Origin: Micrococcales bacterium UBA7472
GTDB taxonomy: Bacteria; Actinomycetota; Actinomycetes; Actinomycetales; Microbacteriaceae
Direction: 5' to 3'
DNA: 5,423 nt
Assembly: GCA_002478545.1 (NCBI GenBank)
Contig: DLOY01000060.1
Location: 1 to 5,423 of the forward strand
Shown here: positions 1 to 4,858 of the stretch, one piece after another
Position numbering within the stretch: position 1 is the stretch's first letter
How the letters are laid out: each line of letters starts with the position of its first letter
The notes under the pieces: model-generated
The model's input: the letters and a program-made list of their open reading frames with translations, nothing else
Database searches by the model: none
What the model was told of the DNA's origin: nothing
Translations under genes and position numbers: made by a program

Positions 1-28
1 TCCGAGTTTGTGCTGCTTCATTGCGATC

Positions 29-409
29 TCACTCTCTAACGTTTACAACCCAATTAAAGGACAATCCCAGCAGCTTTCGGTCCGAGGTCATTAGAACAAG
101 CCGATTCGCCCGGGCTTGCGAGAGAAGGGCTCTATCTATCGGATCATGTCGGTCCAGAGTTGAGAAATCGTTGACGCTTGAAAGATCCGATACCTGCAGC
201 GGCAGTTCCATCAAATCAGAATCGACTATCGCTCTGGAGAAATCTAGTTTCGGTAATTTCGCTAACTGTTGCTTGATGGACAGCTCTAAAACCGAGAGGG
301 CAGACACGTAGACCTTTGGCGAGTTAGCGATTAGGCTCCTTGCTCGTTTACCAAATTCATCTTGCCCCGTCACAAACCAGTAGAAGGCGTTTGAATCAAG
401 CAGAATCAA
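29..409 (-). CDS. vapC: VapC-family PIN-domain ribonuclease toxin
   Basis: Toxin of a type II toxin-antitoxin pair. PIN-domain VapC toxins are Mg-dependent endoribonucleases that cut RNA, often tRNA, and stop translation until the antitoxin binds. The 126-aa length is typical. The expected acidic residues are visible: D5 in the opening strand (LLDSNAFYW), E42 in SVLELS, D92 in the HDPIDRALLSQA block, and D110 in MTSDRKLL. The overall pattern resembles the Sll0205-like PIN subgroup that pairs with Phd/YefM antitoxins. The start is TTG at 409-407, overlapping the antitoxin stop as TTGA. A GGAGA Shine-Dalgarno at 420-416 sits about 7 nt upstream, which supports this start and implies translational coupling. 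The catalytic set looks complete, so an active enzyme is likely. The RNA target cannot be told from sequence. Confidence 0.9.
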   Translation of the reverse strand: MILLDSNAFYWFVTGQDEFGKRARSLIANSPKVYVSALSVLELSIKQQLAKLPKLDFSRAIVDSDLMELPLQVSDLSSVNDFSTLDRHDPIDRALLSQARANRLVLMTSDRKLLGLSFNWVVNVRE

Positions 410-642
410 GCTTTGTCTCCATCGAACAGAGAACTAAATTCCTCATCCAGCTCTTCAGGATTCCATTGAGGCCAAATGTCTTTGTAGACGCCAAATTTCG
501 CCCCGCCTTTGGTTTCTGGAGGGAGGATTCTTGCAACCTCGACACCTCTGTTTGTCACTACCACCTCATCGCCCTGGCTGACCTTCGAAACCAACTTTGA
601 AAAGTTGGTCTTTGCCTCGTAAATACTCACTCTGTGCCTCAT
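406..642 (-). CDS. Phd/YefM-family antitoxin (VapB role)
   Basis: Antitoxin of the pair, 78 aa. The N-terminal half (about residues 4-40, with VSIYEAKTNFSKLV and VVVTNRGVEVARI) matches the Phd/YefM DNA-binding fold. That fold dimerises, binds a palindromic operator and represses its own operon. The acidic C-terminal tail (about 55-78, with WNPEELDEEF and SSLF) is the part that in this family wraps and blocks the toxin. The gene lies first, with the toxin directly behind it and overlapping by 4 nt, the usual order. The ATG at 642-640 has no good Shine-Dalgarno. A TANNNT box ends 6 nt before it, so a leaderless transcript is plausible. Palindromes lie both upstream (667-680) and within the gene (590-609). 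Family call is firm; naming it VapB rests only on the VapC partner. Confidence 0.9.
   Translation of the reverse strand: MRHRVSIYEAKTNFSKLVSKVSQGDEVVVTNRGVEVARILPPETKGGAKFGVYKDIWPQWNPEELDEEFSSLFDGDKA
590..609. repeat. intragenic inverted repeat within the antitoxin gene
   Basis: ACCAACTTT-GA-AAAGTTGGT is a perfect inverted repeat with 9-bp arms and a 2-bp spacer, in codons for the KTNFSKLV stretch of the antitoxin. Its half-site CCAACTT/AAGTTGG also occurs in the upstream region (665-671 and 707-713). It could be a second antitoxin-binding site. A hairpin in mRNA is less likely because the central gap is too small for a loop without opening inner pairs. Confidence 0.55.
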
Positions 643-648
643 AGCTCA

Positions 649-677
649 ATGCTAAAGAATTTGACCAACTTGACCAA
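649..677 (-). promoter_or_regulatory. candidate leaderless promoter of the toxin-antitoxin operon
   Basis: Reading the minus strand, a TAGCAT box (654-649, fits TANNNT) lies 17 nt after TTGGTC (677-672, a weak -35). The -10 box ends 6 nt before the antitoxin ATG, so transcription would begin at or next to the A of the ATG. This matches the leaderless layout common in actinobacteria and the lack of a Shine-Dalgarno. The -35 box matches consensus at only three positions, so the call is tentative. Confidence 0.4.
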
Positions 678-680
678 GTT
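667..680. promoter_or_regulatory. palindromic operator candidate upstream of the antitoxin
   Basis: AACTTG-AC-CAAGTT is a perfect inverted repeat with 6-bp arms and a 2-bp spacer. It covers the candidate -35 of the toxin-antitoxin promoter. It is embedded in two direct TTGACCAA copies (661-668 and 670-677), period 9. Phd/YefM antitoxins repress by binding such palindromes at their promoter, so an autoregulatory operator is a reasonable inference. Confidence 0.5.
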
Positions 681-707
681 AATCTCGAGACTCTCATAGG
701 CTATTCA

Positions 708-732
708 AGTTGGCAGAAGCTCGCTGCCAACT
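708..732 (-). terminator. hairpin terminator candidate after the alcohol dehydrogenase gene
   Basis: AGTTGGCAG (708-716) pairs perfectly with CTGCCAACT (724-732) around a 7-nt loop. The stem begins 8 nt past the dehydrogenase stop codon on the minus strand. No clear T-run follows (TTGAATAG), so it would be an imperfect or U-less terminator, or an mRNA-end stabiliser. It also separates the dehydrogenase from the toxin-antitoxin operon on the same strand. Confidence 0.5.
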
Positions 733-740
733 ATCCACAG

Positions 741-1775
741 CTAGATGGTGCTGGCGTCAATCACGAAGCGGTAGCGCACATCCGATGCCACCACACGCTG
801 GTAGGCGGCATCAACCTCGTCTGCGTTGATTACCTCAACATCAGAGACGATGTTGTGCTCGCCGCAAAAGTCCAGCATCTCTTGAGTGCCAGAGATGCTG
901 CCGGTGTTGGCACCGGCGATGCTCTTGAGCCCACCAATGATCGAGAACGGGTCATAGCTTTGCTTGTTGCCAGGAAGTCCCACGTTCACCAGAGCACCGC
1001 CAACCTTGAGCATGCCAAGCAGGGCATCAACATCAAGATCTGCAGAGGTGGTGTTCACAATTACATCGAAGAAGTTTTTGTGGGTGTCAAATGAGTCGGT
1101 GGTGATCAGGTAGTCCTTGGCACCAAACTTCAATGCATCAGCCTTCTTCGAAGCCGAGTGACCCAAGACATAGACCTCGGCTCCCATGGCAACAGCAAAC
1201 TTCACACCCATGTGACCAAGTCCTCCTAGACCCAAGATTGCAACTCGCTTACCAGGTCCAACCTGCCAATGCTTCAGCGGTGAGTAGAGGGTTATGCCCG
1301 CACACAAAAGCGGCGCTGCGGCTGCCGGGTCGAGTGAGGCTGGGACTGAGAGTACGTAATTTTGATCAACGACGATGTCCTGGGCGTAGCCGCCATAGGT
1401 TGGTGAACCGTCATAGTGACGACCGTTATAGGTCTGAACATTGCCCTTCAGGCAATAGTTCTCCATGCCCTTGAGGCAGTATTCACACTCGCGGCAAGAG
1501 TCAACGTAGGTGCCAACACCAACACGGTCTCCCACCTTGAATTTGGTCACGGCTTGACCAACCGCAGTTACCTCACCAACGATCTCGTGGCCGGGGACCA
1601 TCGGGAAAATGCCCTCAAACCACTCGTCTCTCGCCTGGTGAATGTCAGAGTGGCAAATACCTGAAAAGAGAATCTTGATCGCGACAGCGTCTTGGTGAAG
1701 TTCGCGAAGCGGCATCTGGGCCTTCTCGAAACTTGCGCCAGGTGCCTTGGTTACCAGTGAACGAGTGGTTTGCAA
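741..1775 (-). CDS. zinc-dependent NAD(P)H alcohol dehydrogenase, YahK/CAD-type
   Basis: Medium-chain dehydrogenase that interconverts alcohols and aldehydes; YahK and cinnamyl-alcohol-dehydrogenase relatives mostly reduce aldehydes with NADPH in the cytosol. With the chosen start it is 344 aa, close to the roughly 350 aa of the family. Seen: catalytic-zinc residues C41 (GICHSDIHQ), H63/E64 (GHE) and C158 (PLLCAGIT); four structural-zinc cysteines C94, C97, C100 and C108; Rossmann motif GLGGLGHMG at about 182-190; then VYVLGHSASKK, whose Ser/Lys residues suit NADP(H). The open frame extends upstream to 1832, but the start is best put at TTG 1775-1773. It has AAAGGAG (1787-1781) 5 nt before it, and family homology begins about there. 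The gene is divergent from the hydrolase at 1872. The physiological substrate is unknown. Confidence 0.9.
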   Translation of the reverse strand: MQTTRSLVTKAPGASFEKAQMPLRELHQDAVAIKILFSGICHSDIHQARDEWFEGIFPMVPGHEIVGEVTAVGQAVTKFKVGDRVGVGTYVDSCRECEYCLKGMENYCLKGNVQTYNGRHYDGSPTYGGYAQDIVVDQNYVLSVPASLDPAAAAPLLCAGITLYSPLKHWQVGPGKRVAILGLGGLGHMGVKFAVAMGAEVYVLGHSASKKADALKFGAKDYLITTDSFDTHKNFFDVIVNTTSADLDVDALLGMLKVGGALVNVGLPGNKQSYDPFSIIGGLKSIAGANTGSISGTQEMLDFCGEHNIVSDVEVINADEVDAAYQRVVASDVRYRFVIDASTI

Positions 1776-1787
1776 TTGAACTCCTTT
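1776..1787 (-). promoter_or_regulatory. strong ribosome binding site that decides the dehydrogenase start
   Basis: On the minus strand AAAGGAG (1787-1781) precedes TTG at 1775 by 5 nt. This near-perfect Shine-Dalgarno favours the TTG over the in-frame ATG at 1832, whose extra 19 residues look unlike the family N-terminus. Confidence 0.75.
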
Positions 1788-1809
1788 GTGTGTCTCAATA
1801 CAACCAGAT

Positions 1810-1856
1810 AACTCGGCACTGATTTCCCGCACACGGAACTGAAACCCAGCCGAGTT
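1810..1856. repeat. 8-bp inverted repeat in the divergent intergenic region
   Basis: AACTCGGC (1810-1817) and GCCGAGTT (1849-1856) are exact reverse complements whose centres are 39 bp apart. They lie between the dehydrogenase start (1775) and the hydrolase start (1872). They could be paired half-sites for a regulator acting on both genes, or chance. I could not place a convincing -35/-10 for either gene in this interval. Confidence 0.35.
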
Positions 1857-1871
1857 TGGTTTGGATAGGTG

Positions 1872-2843
1872 ATGAAGCTAAGAACAAAGGTGATCTTGGG
1901 TGCCCTGGCCGGTGCATTACTGCTTGGCCCTTTTTTGGTGCCGGTTCAAAGCTCAGGCACCCTTACAAACAAAGAGGCTGCGGCCCAGCTTTGGCAGGGC
2001 AGATCTAAGTTTGTAGAGATTCTGGATCACGAGGTTCACTACGTCGAGGCTGGGGATCCAAACTCGGATCGGTTGATTCTGTTGGCTCACGGTTTTGGAG
2101 CGAGCGCATTTTCCTACAAAGCAGTGCTTGCTCCGCTGGCTGCCCATGGGCACGTAATTGCCTATGACCGCGCAGCCTTTGGCTTCACGGAACGACCGGC
2201 CACGTGGTCTGGCGTAAACCCATACTCCTCTCAGGGTCAGCTTGAAGTAATTAACGCGCTGGTGGACAAGTTCGGCTCAGATAAAGAGGTGTTCTTGGTT
2301 GGGCATTCAGCCGGCGGAGCTTTAGCTGCTGGCTATGCACTTGAGCACCAGGAGAAACTTAAGGGTCTCGTGCTTTTTGCACCGGCCGTCTATGGATCCG
2401 GTGGTGCACCGCAGTGGTTGAACTGGATTTTTGACATCCCGCAGCTTGATCACCTTGGACCACTTGCGGTTTCTTCGATTGCTAGTTCTGGTCTGGAGAT
2501 TTTGGACCGCAGCTACAACGACCCGAAACAGATCACCGAGGAGACACTCAAGGGCTATACCGCACCGCTGCAAATCATCGGCTGGGAGCGCGCCTTCTGG
2601 GAGTTCAACAAGTCTCCTCGCGCTCTTGATGTTGCCGAACGCCTGAGCGAGATAACAATCAAAACCCTGGTGATCACCGGAGATAACGATCTGATTGTGC
2701 CAACCGATAACTCGATTCGCTTAGCCGGGGAGTTGCCAAGCGCTGAGTTGGTAGTAATTGAGCAAACCGGGCACCTTCCAAACGAAGAGAACCCGAAGGA
2801 ATTTGCGACCGCAATCATTCGCTACATCGAGACCCAGGAGTAG
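1872..2843 (+). CDS. alpha/beta-fold hydrolase with N-terminal signal or anchor
   Basis: A serine hydrolase of the alpha/beta fold, 323 aa from ATG 1872. A GTG directly before it (1869) would add one residue; neither start has a good Shine-Dalgarno. Numbering from the GTG, the chain opens with a basic MMKLRTK and a hydrophobic stretch of about residues 8-26, a signal peptide or membrane anchor, so the enzyme probably acts at or outside the membrane. Catalytic elements: oxyanion HGFG at 74-77, nucleophile S147 in GHSAGG, acid D274 in GDNDLIVP, and H302 in TGHLPNEENP. A cap region (about 175-250) lies between. The substrate could be an ester, lactone, epoxide or lipid and cannot be told. The gene is 10 nt upstream of a membrane protein gene and very likely cotranscribed. 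Confidence 0.88.
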   Translation: MKLRTKVILGALAGALLLGPFLVPVQSSGTLTNKEAAAQLWQGRSKFVEILDHEVHYVEAGDPNSDRLILLAHGFGASAFSYKAVLAPLAAHGHVIAYDRAAFGFTERPATWSGVNPYSSQGQLEVINALVDKFGSDKEVFLVGHSAGGALAAGYALEHQEKLKGLVLFAPAVYGSGGAPQWLNWIFDIPQLDHLGPLAVSSIASSGLEILDRSYNDPKQITEETLKGYTAPLQIIGWERAFWEFNKSPRALDVAERLSEITIKTLVITGDNDLIVPTDNSIRLAGELPSAELVVIEQTGHLPNEENPKEFATAIIRYIETQE

Positions 2844-2853
2844 GTTGGAGAGC

Positions 2854-3495
2854 ATGTATAAAGCGGTGATGGTTTCACTTCGGCTTGCTCTTGGTATTGG
2901 ACTACTCGGCAGCGTCGTCTGGCAGGTTACCGATCGAGTGGTCAACAACGTCTTCCGCCCCGATGAGTACTTCGCCTACTTCTCCATCGTCAGTGCGATC
3001 GTTGCTGGAGGCCTCTCGCTCTACTCGGCATACGTTTTGGCAGCCGGCAAGGACGAGACCAAATTTCACAACATCGCAAGGCTAAGCCTTGCTGCAGCCA
3101 TGGTGATTGTGGGTGTGGTCTACCATGCCCTACTTGCCGATGCAGCCCCGGATGCCAGGGATGTTGGCTATGTCTGGCCGGTGCTTCCAAACCAGATCAT
3201 TCACACCTATGCTCCGATTGCAATCGTGATCGACTATCTCTTTTCGATCAGGTCTCCGAAGCTTCGCCTGCGGGCCAGCCTTTGGGTCGCAATCTTTCCG
3301 CTTGCCTGGCTTGGTTTCTCTGTGGTCAGAGGTCTGATTACGAACTGGTGGCCATACTGGTTTATTAACCCCAACGAAGAAGGTGGCGTGCCGAGCATGC
3401 TGATGTATGTCGCGGCAATCACTGTGTTTTTCTTCGCCGTTGGTTACCTGCTGCAAAGTATTCGATTGAGTTTTAGCAAGATCTCAAATCGCTAG
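2854..3495 (+). CDS. Pr6Pr-family six-helix membrane protein
   Basis: Integral membrane protein of 213 aa with about six hydrophobic segments (roughly residues 5-24, 40-63, 76-95, 114-131, 142-160 and 184-203). Features I associate with the Pr6Pr family are visible: a short YFxYFSIVS block after helix 1 (about 39-47), H91, the NQIIHTYAPIAIVIDYL block with H117, the FPLAWLGFSVVRG block, and WWPYWFINP before the last helix. Pr6Pr proteins are distantly similar to eukaryotic FAR-17a/AIG1 proteins, some of which are membrane threonine hydrolases of fatty-acid esters; bacterial function is unestablished. The ATG at 2854 follows GGAGAG and starts 10 nt after the hydrolase stop; an earlier in-frame start at 2758 lies inside that gene and is rejected. 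Its TAG shares the CTAG at 3492-3495 with the converging gene. Confidence 0.75.
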   Translation: MYKAVMVSLRLALGIGLLGSVVWQVTDRVVNNVFRPDEYFAYFSIVSAIVAGGLSLYSAYVLAAGKDETKFHNIARLSLAAAMVIVGVVYHALLADAAPDARDVGYVWPVLPNQIIHTYAPIAIVIDYLFSIRSPKLRLRASLWVAIFPLAWLGFSVVRGLITNWWPYWFINPNEEGGVPSMLMYVAAITVFFFAVGYLLQSIRLSFSKISNR

Positions 3496-3701
3496 ATCAA
3501 ATTGGTTCCGCCCAGGAAGTGCCAACCTAACCACCACCACGTCACAAAGAGCGCAATTCTGGTGATGCGATGACGCATCACGTAGCTCATTAGCTCACTC
3601 AGTGGCGCAACAAAATCGGGCTTTAGCCTGCCAAGTAGTGCCAGTAGAACACCGAGCATCACAAACCCGAGGTACCCGGAAACGATCAGGAAGTTGGTCA
3701 T
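3492..3701 (-). CDS. small Trp-rich membrane protein, DUF6186-like
   Basis: Membrane protein of 69 aa with two predicted helices (about residues 4-23 and 46-63), joined by a polar loop containing RHRITR. The second helix ends in a striking TWWWLGWHFLGG motif, which I associate with small actinobacterial DUF6186 proteins; no function is known. The ATG overlaps the upstream stop as ATGA (3701-3698), and AGGAAG (3712-3707) precedes it by 5 nt, so it is coexpressed and probably coupled with the 186-aa membrane protein. Its TAG coincides with the stop of the converging Pr6Pr gene. The conserved-looking motif and the coupling support a real gene despite the small size. A joint complex with the 186-aa protein is inference only. 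Confidence 0.72.
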   Translation of the reverse strand: MTNFLIVSGYLGFVMLGVLLALLGRLKPDFVAPLSELMSYVMRHRITRIALFVTWWWLGWHFLGGTNLI

Positions 3702-4258
3702 CGCTTCTTCCTAACCCCAAGCAAAAAGACCCCTGCCATGAGCCAGAGTGCCACAAACACCGCGCGACCGAGCTGAGTTTCTAGTACTGGATCAAGAATG
3801 ATCGAGATGGTCGGAAAGGAGTTGTCGTCATTGGTTAGAAACCCACCGATAAACGCAATCAGCTCGATCACTGCAAAAAGAAATGCCCAAAGTCCCCAGC
3901 TCAGACGGGCTCTAGTAACCGACAGCGTCGGTTTTGGGTGTTGCTTGGGGTCAACGTAAAAAATAAGAGCGATTCCAGCCGGCAGTAATGCCAGTAGGGT
4001 GAAGGCGTTCGCCATGGAATGCGGTGGGAAAAGATAGAGCACAGTGGCTACCGCCACCACCAAGATCGCAATTACCCAAATGCTCAGTTGTGGTTTGCGC
4101 TGAAACCCAAATTCAGTGAATCCCATCACCTGGGAGAGCATGAGTATCGAAGCAGACCCAAAGATGTATGCATCTTCAATTGAGCCGCGCCAGATGTGAA
4201 ACAAGGCGGTCCCGATAAACACCAAGACCCAAAGATTCACAGAGGGTTTTGTTCTCAT
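3698..4258 (-). CDS. hypothetical multi-pass membrane protein
   Basis: Protein of 186 aa that I do not assign to a named family. It shows about six hydrophobic segments (roughly residues 8-22, 30-46, 58-77, 83-101, 119-140 and 165-182) and ends in a basic VRKKR tail, consistent with positive-inside anchoring. Helix 5 carries an acidic residue (E132 in AVIELIAF), and the loop after it is acidic (TNDDN, about 142-146). The ATG has an AGGGGG element (4268-4263) 4 nt upstream. It is the first gene of a two-gene minus-strand operon with the 69-aa membrane protein (4-nt overlap) and is divergent from the glutathione peroxidase across a short shared regulatory region. Function is unknown; no catalytic or transport signature is visible. 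Confidence 0.75.
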   Translation of the reverse strand: MRTKPSVNLWVLVFIGTALFHIWRGSIEDAYIFGSASILMLSQVMGFTEFGFQRKPQLSIWVIAILVVAVATVLYLFPPHSMANAFTLLALLPAGIALIFYVDPKQHPKPTLSVTRARLSWGLWAFLFAVIELIAFIGGFLTNDDNSFPTISIILDPVLETQLGRAVFVALWLMAGVFLLGVRKKR

Positions 4259-4286
4259 TGCACCCCCTATCTGATTTGGCTATAAG
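4258..4286 (+). promoter_or_regulatory. sigma-70-type promoter candidate for the glutathione peroxidase gene
   Basis: TTGCAC (4258-4263) and TATAAG (4281-4286) are separated by exactly 17 nt. The -10 matches consensus at five of six positions; the -35 keeps the TTG. Transcription would start near 4292-4294, giving a leader of about 35 nt before the ATG at 4328. The -35 overlaps the start codon of the divergent membrane protein, so the two transcripts probably influence each other. Confidence 0.55.
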
Positions 4287-4289
4287 GCT

Positions 4290-4307
4290 AGTGAAATTTG
4301 TTTCACT
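4290..4307. promoter_or_regulatory. operator candidate between divergent genes
   Basis: AGTGAAA-TTTG-TTTCACT is a perfect inverted repeat (7-bp arms, 4-bp spacer). It sits immediately downstream of the TATAAG box, over the expected start of the peroxidase transcript and upstream of the divergent membrane operon. That is where a repressor would block transcription. It does not match the PerR or DtxR consensus as I know them. The regulator is unknown. Confidence 0.5.
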
Positions 4308-4327
4308 TACTGTTGGTTAGAGCTGGT

Positions 4328-4810
4328 ATGGCAATCTTCGATACCGAACTCCAAATGCTCGATGGCTCCAAGCGCAGCCTGTCTGATTTCGAAGGCAATG
4401 TGATCCTGGTCGTTAACGTCGCATCCCGCTGCGGTCTCTCCCCGCAGTATGCACAGCTTGAAGAGCTGCAGCGCAAGTATGCAGATCGAGGCTTCACGGT
4501 TTTGGGTGTGCCATCTGGTTCTTTCAAGCAGGAGCTCAAGGACGATGAGGCAATCGGTGAGTACTGCTCCACCACCTGGGGAGTGAGTTTCCCTATGACT
4601 ACCAAGAGTGATGTCAATGGTCGTAATCGTCACCCGCTCTACAAAGAGCTTGTGAAGACCAAGGATGGGATGGGTCTTGCAGGGCCAGTGATGTGGAACT
4701 TCGAGAAGTTCTTGATCTTGCCATCGGGTGAGGTAAAGCGCTTCCGCCCACAGGTAAAGCCAGACGATGAGTCGATTGTCTCTGTCATCGAGGCAAACCT
4801 CCCACGTTAG
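4328..4810 (+). CDS. glutathione peroxidase-family thiol peroxidase (Cys type)
   Basis: A 160-aa cytosolic peroxidase of the GPx/BtuE family, which reduces hydrogen peroxide and organic hydroperoxides; bacterial Cys-type members usually draw electrons from thioredoxin rather than glutathione. Peroxidatic C35 lies in NVASRCGLSPQY (TGC codon, not selenocysteine). C80 (IGEYCSTTW) lies where a resolving Cys is found in two-Cys members. W123 and N124 of the WNFEKFLI block are present, as is the DVNGRNRHPLY segment. The usual FPxNQFGxQEPG signature is altered to VPSGSFKQELKDD, one residue shorter, leaving Q68 as the likely active-site Gln. ATG 4328 is chosen because family homology starts there; only a weak AGAG is 5 nt upstream. 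A longer frame from 4298 would run through the operator and is rejected. Confidence 0.92.
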   Translation: MAIFDTELQMLDGSKRSLSDFEGNVILVVNVASRCGLSPQYAQLEELQRKYADRGFTVLGVPSGSFKQELKDDEAIGEYCSTTWGVSFPMTTKSDVNGRNRHPLYKELVKTKDGMGLAGPVMWNFEKFLILPSGEVKRFRPQVKPDDESIVSVIEANLPR

Positions 4811-4812
4811 CC

Positions 4813-4821
4813 TGTGGATAA
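4813..4821. other. DnaA-box consensus match
   Basis: TGTGGATAA is the exact reverse complement of the consensus DnaA box TTATCCACA. It lies just after the peroxidase stop. A one-mismatch copy, CTATCCACA, lies at 731-739. No AT-rich unwinding region or box cluster accompanies either, so neither is evidence of an origin. A scattered chromosomal box or chance is likely. Confidence 0.35.
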
Positions 4822-4838
4822 AGGTTAGCGCTGACTCA

Positions 4839-4856
4839 CAGCTGGCTAGCCTGCTG
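4839..4856. promoter_or_regulatory. near-perfect palindrome with leaderless -10 box upstream of the last gene
   Basis: CAGCTGGCTAGCCTGCTG is an 18-bp palindrome with a single mismatched pair, centred on GGCTAGCC. It contains TAGCCT (4847-4852), which fits TANNNT and ends 6 nt before GTG 4859. That is the same spacing as at the antitoxin gene. No clear -35 is visible. It may be an operator over a leaderless promoter; as a terminator for the peroxidase it would be poor, lacking a loop and T-run. Confidence 0.35.
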
Positions 4857-4858
4857 AG

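Noticed and set aside
21..311. Plus-strand open frame of 96 aa opposite the toxin
   Set aside because: It lies wholly antisense to the well-supported PIN toxin, its translation is low-complexity Ser/Arg-rich, and it has no recognisable domain.
1133..1474. Plus-strand open frame of 113 aa opposite the alcohol dehydrogenase
   Set aside because: Antisense shadow of a clear dehydrogenase gene; the translation is rich in Pro, Arg and His without domain features.
2758..2853. Extended N-terminus of the Pr6Pr membrane protein
   Set aside because: The added 32 residues lie inside the hydrolase gene, are basic and unlike the family, and ATG 2854 has its own Shine-Dalgarno.
4298..4327. Extended start of the peroxidase at TTG 4298
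   Set aside because: It would start within the palindromic operator, near the predicted transcription start, and add ten residues absent from the family.
4303..4633. Two minus-strand open frames opposite the peroxidase
   Set aside because: Both are antisense to a clear peroxidase gene and show no protein-family features.
4813..4858. Replication origin suggested by the DnaA box
   Set aside because: Only one exact box is present, with no AT-rich region, no cluster, and no dnaA or dnaN nearby.
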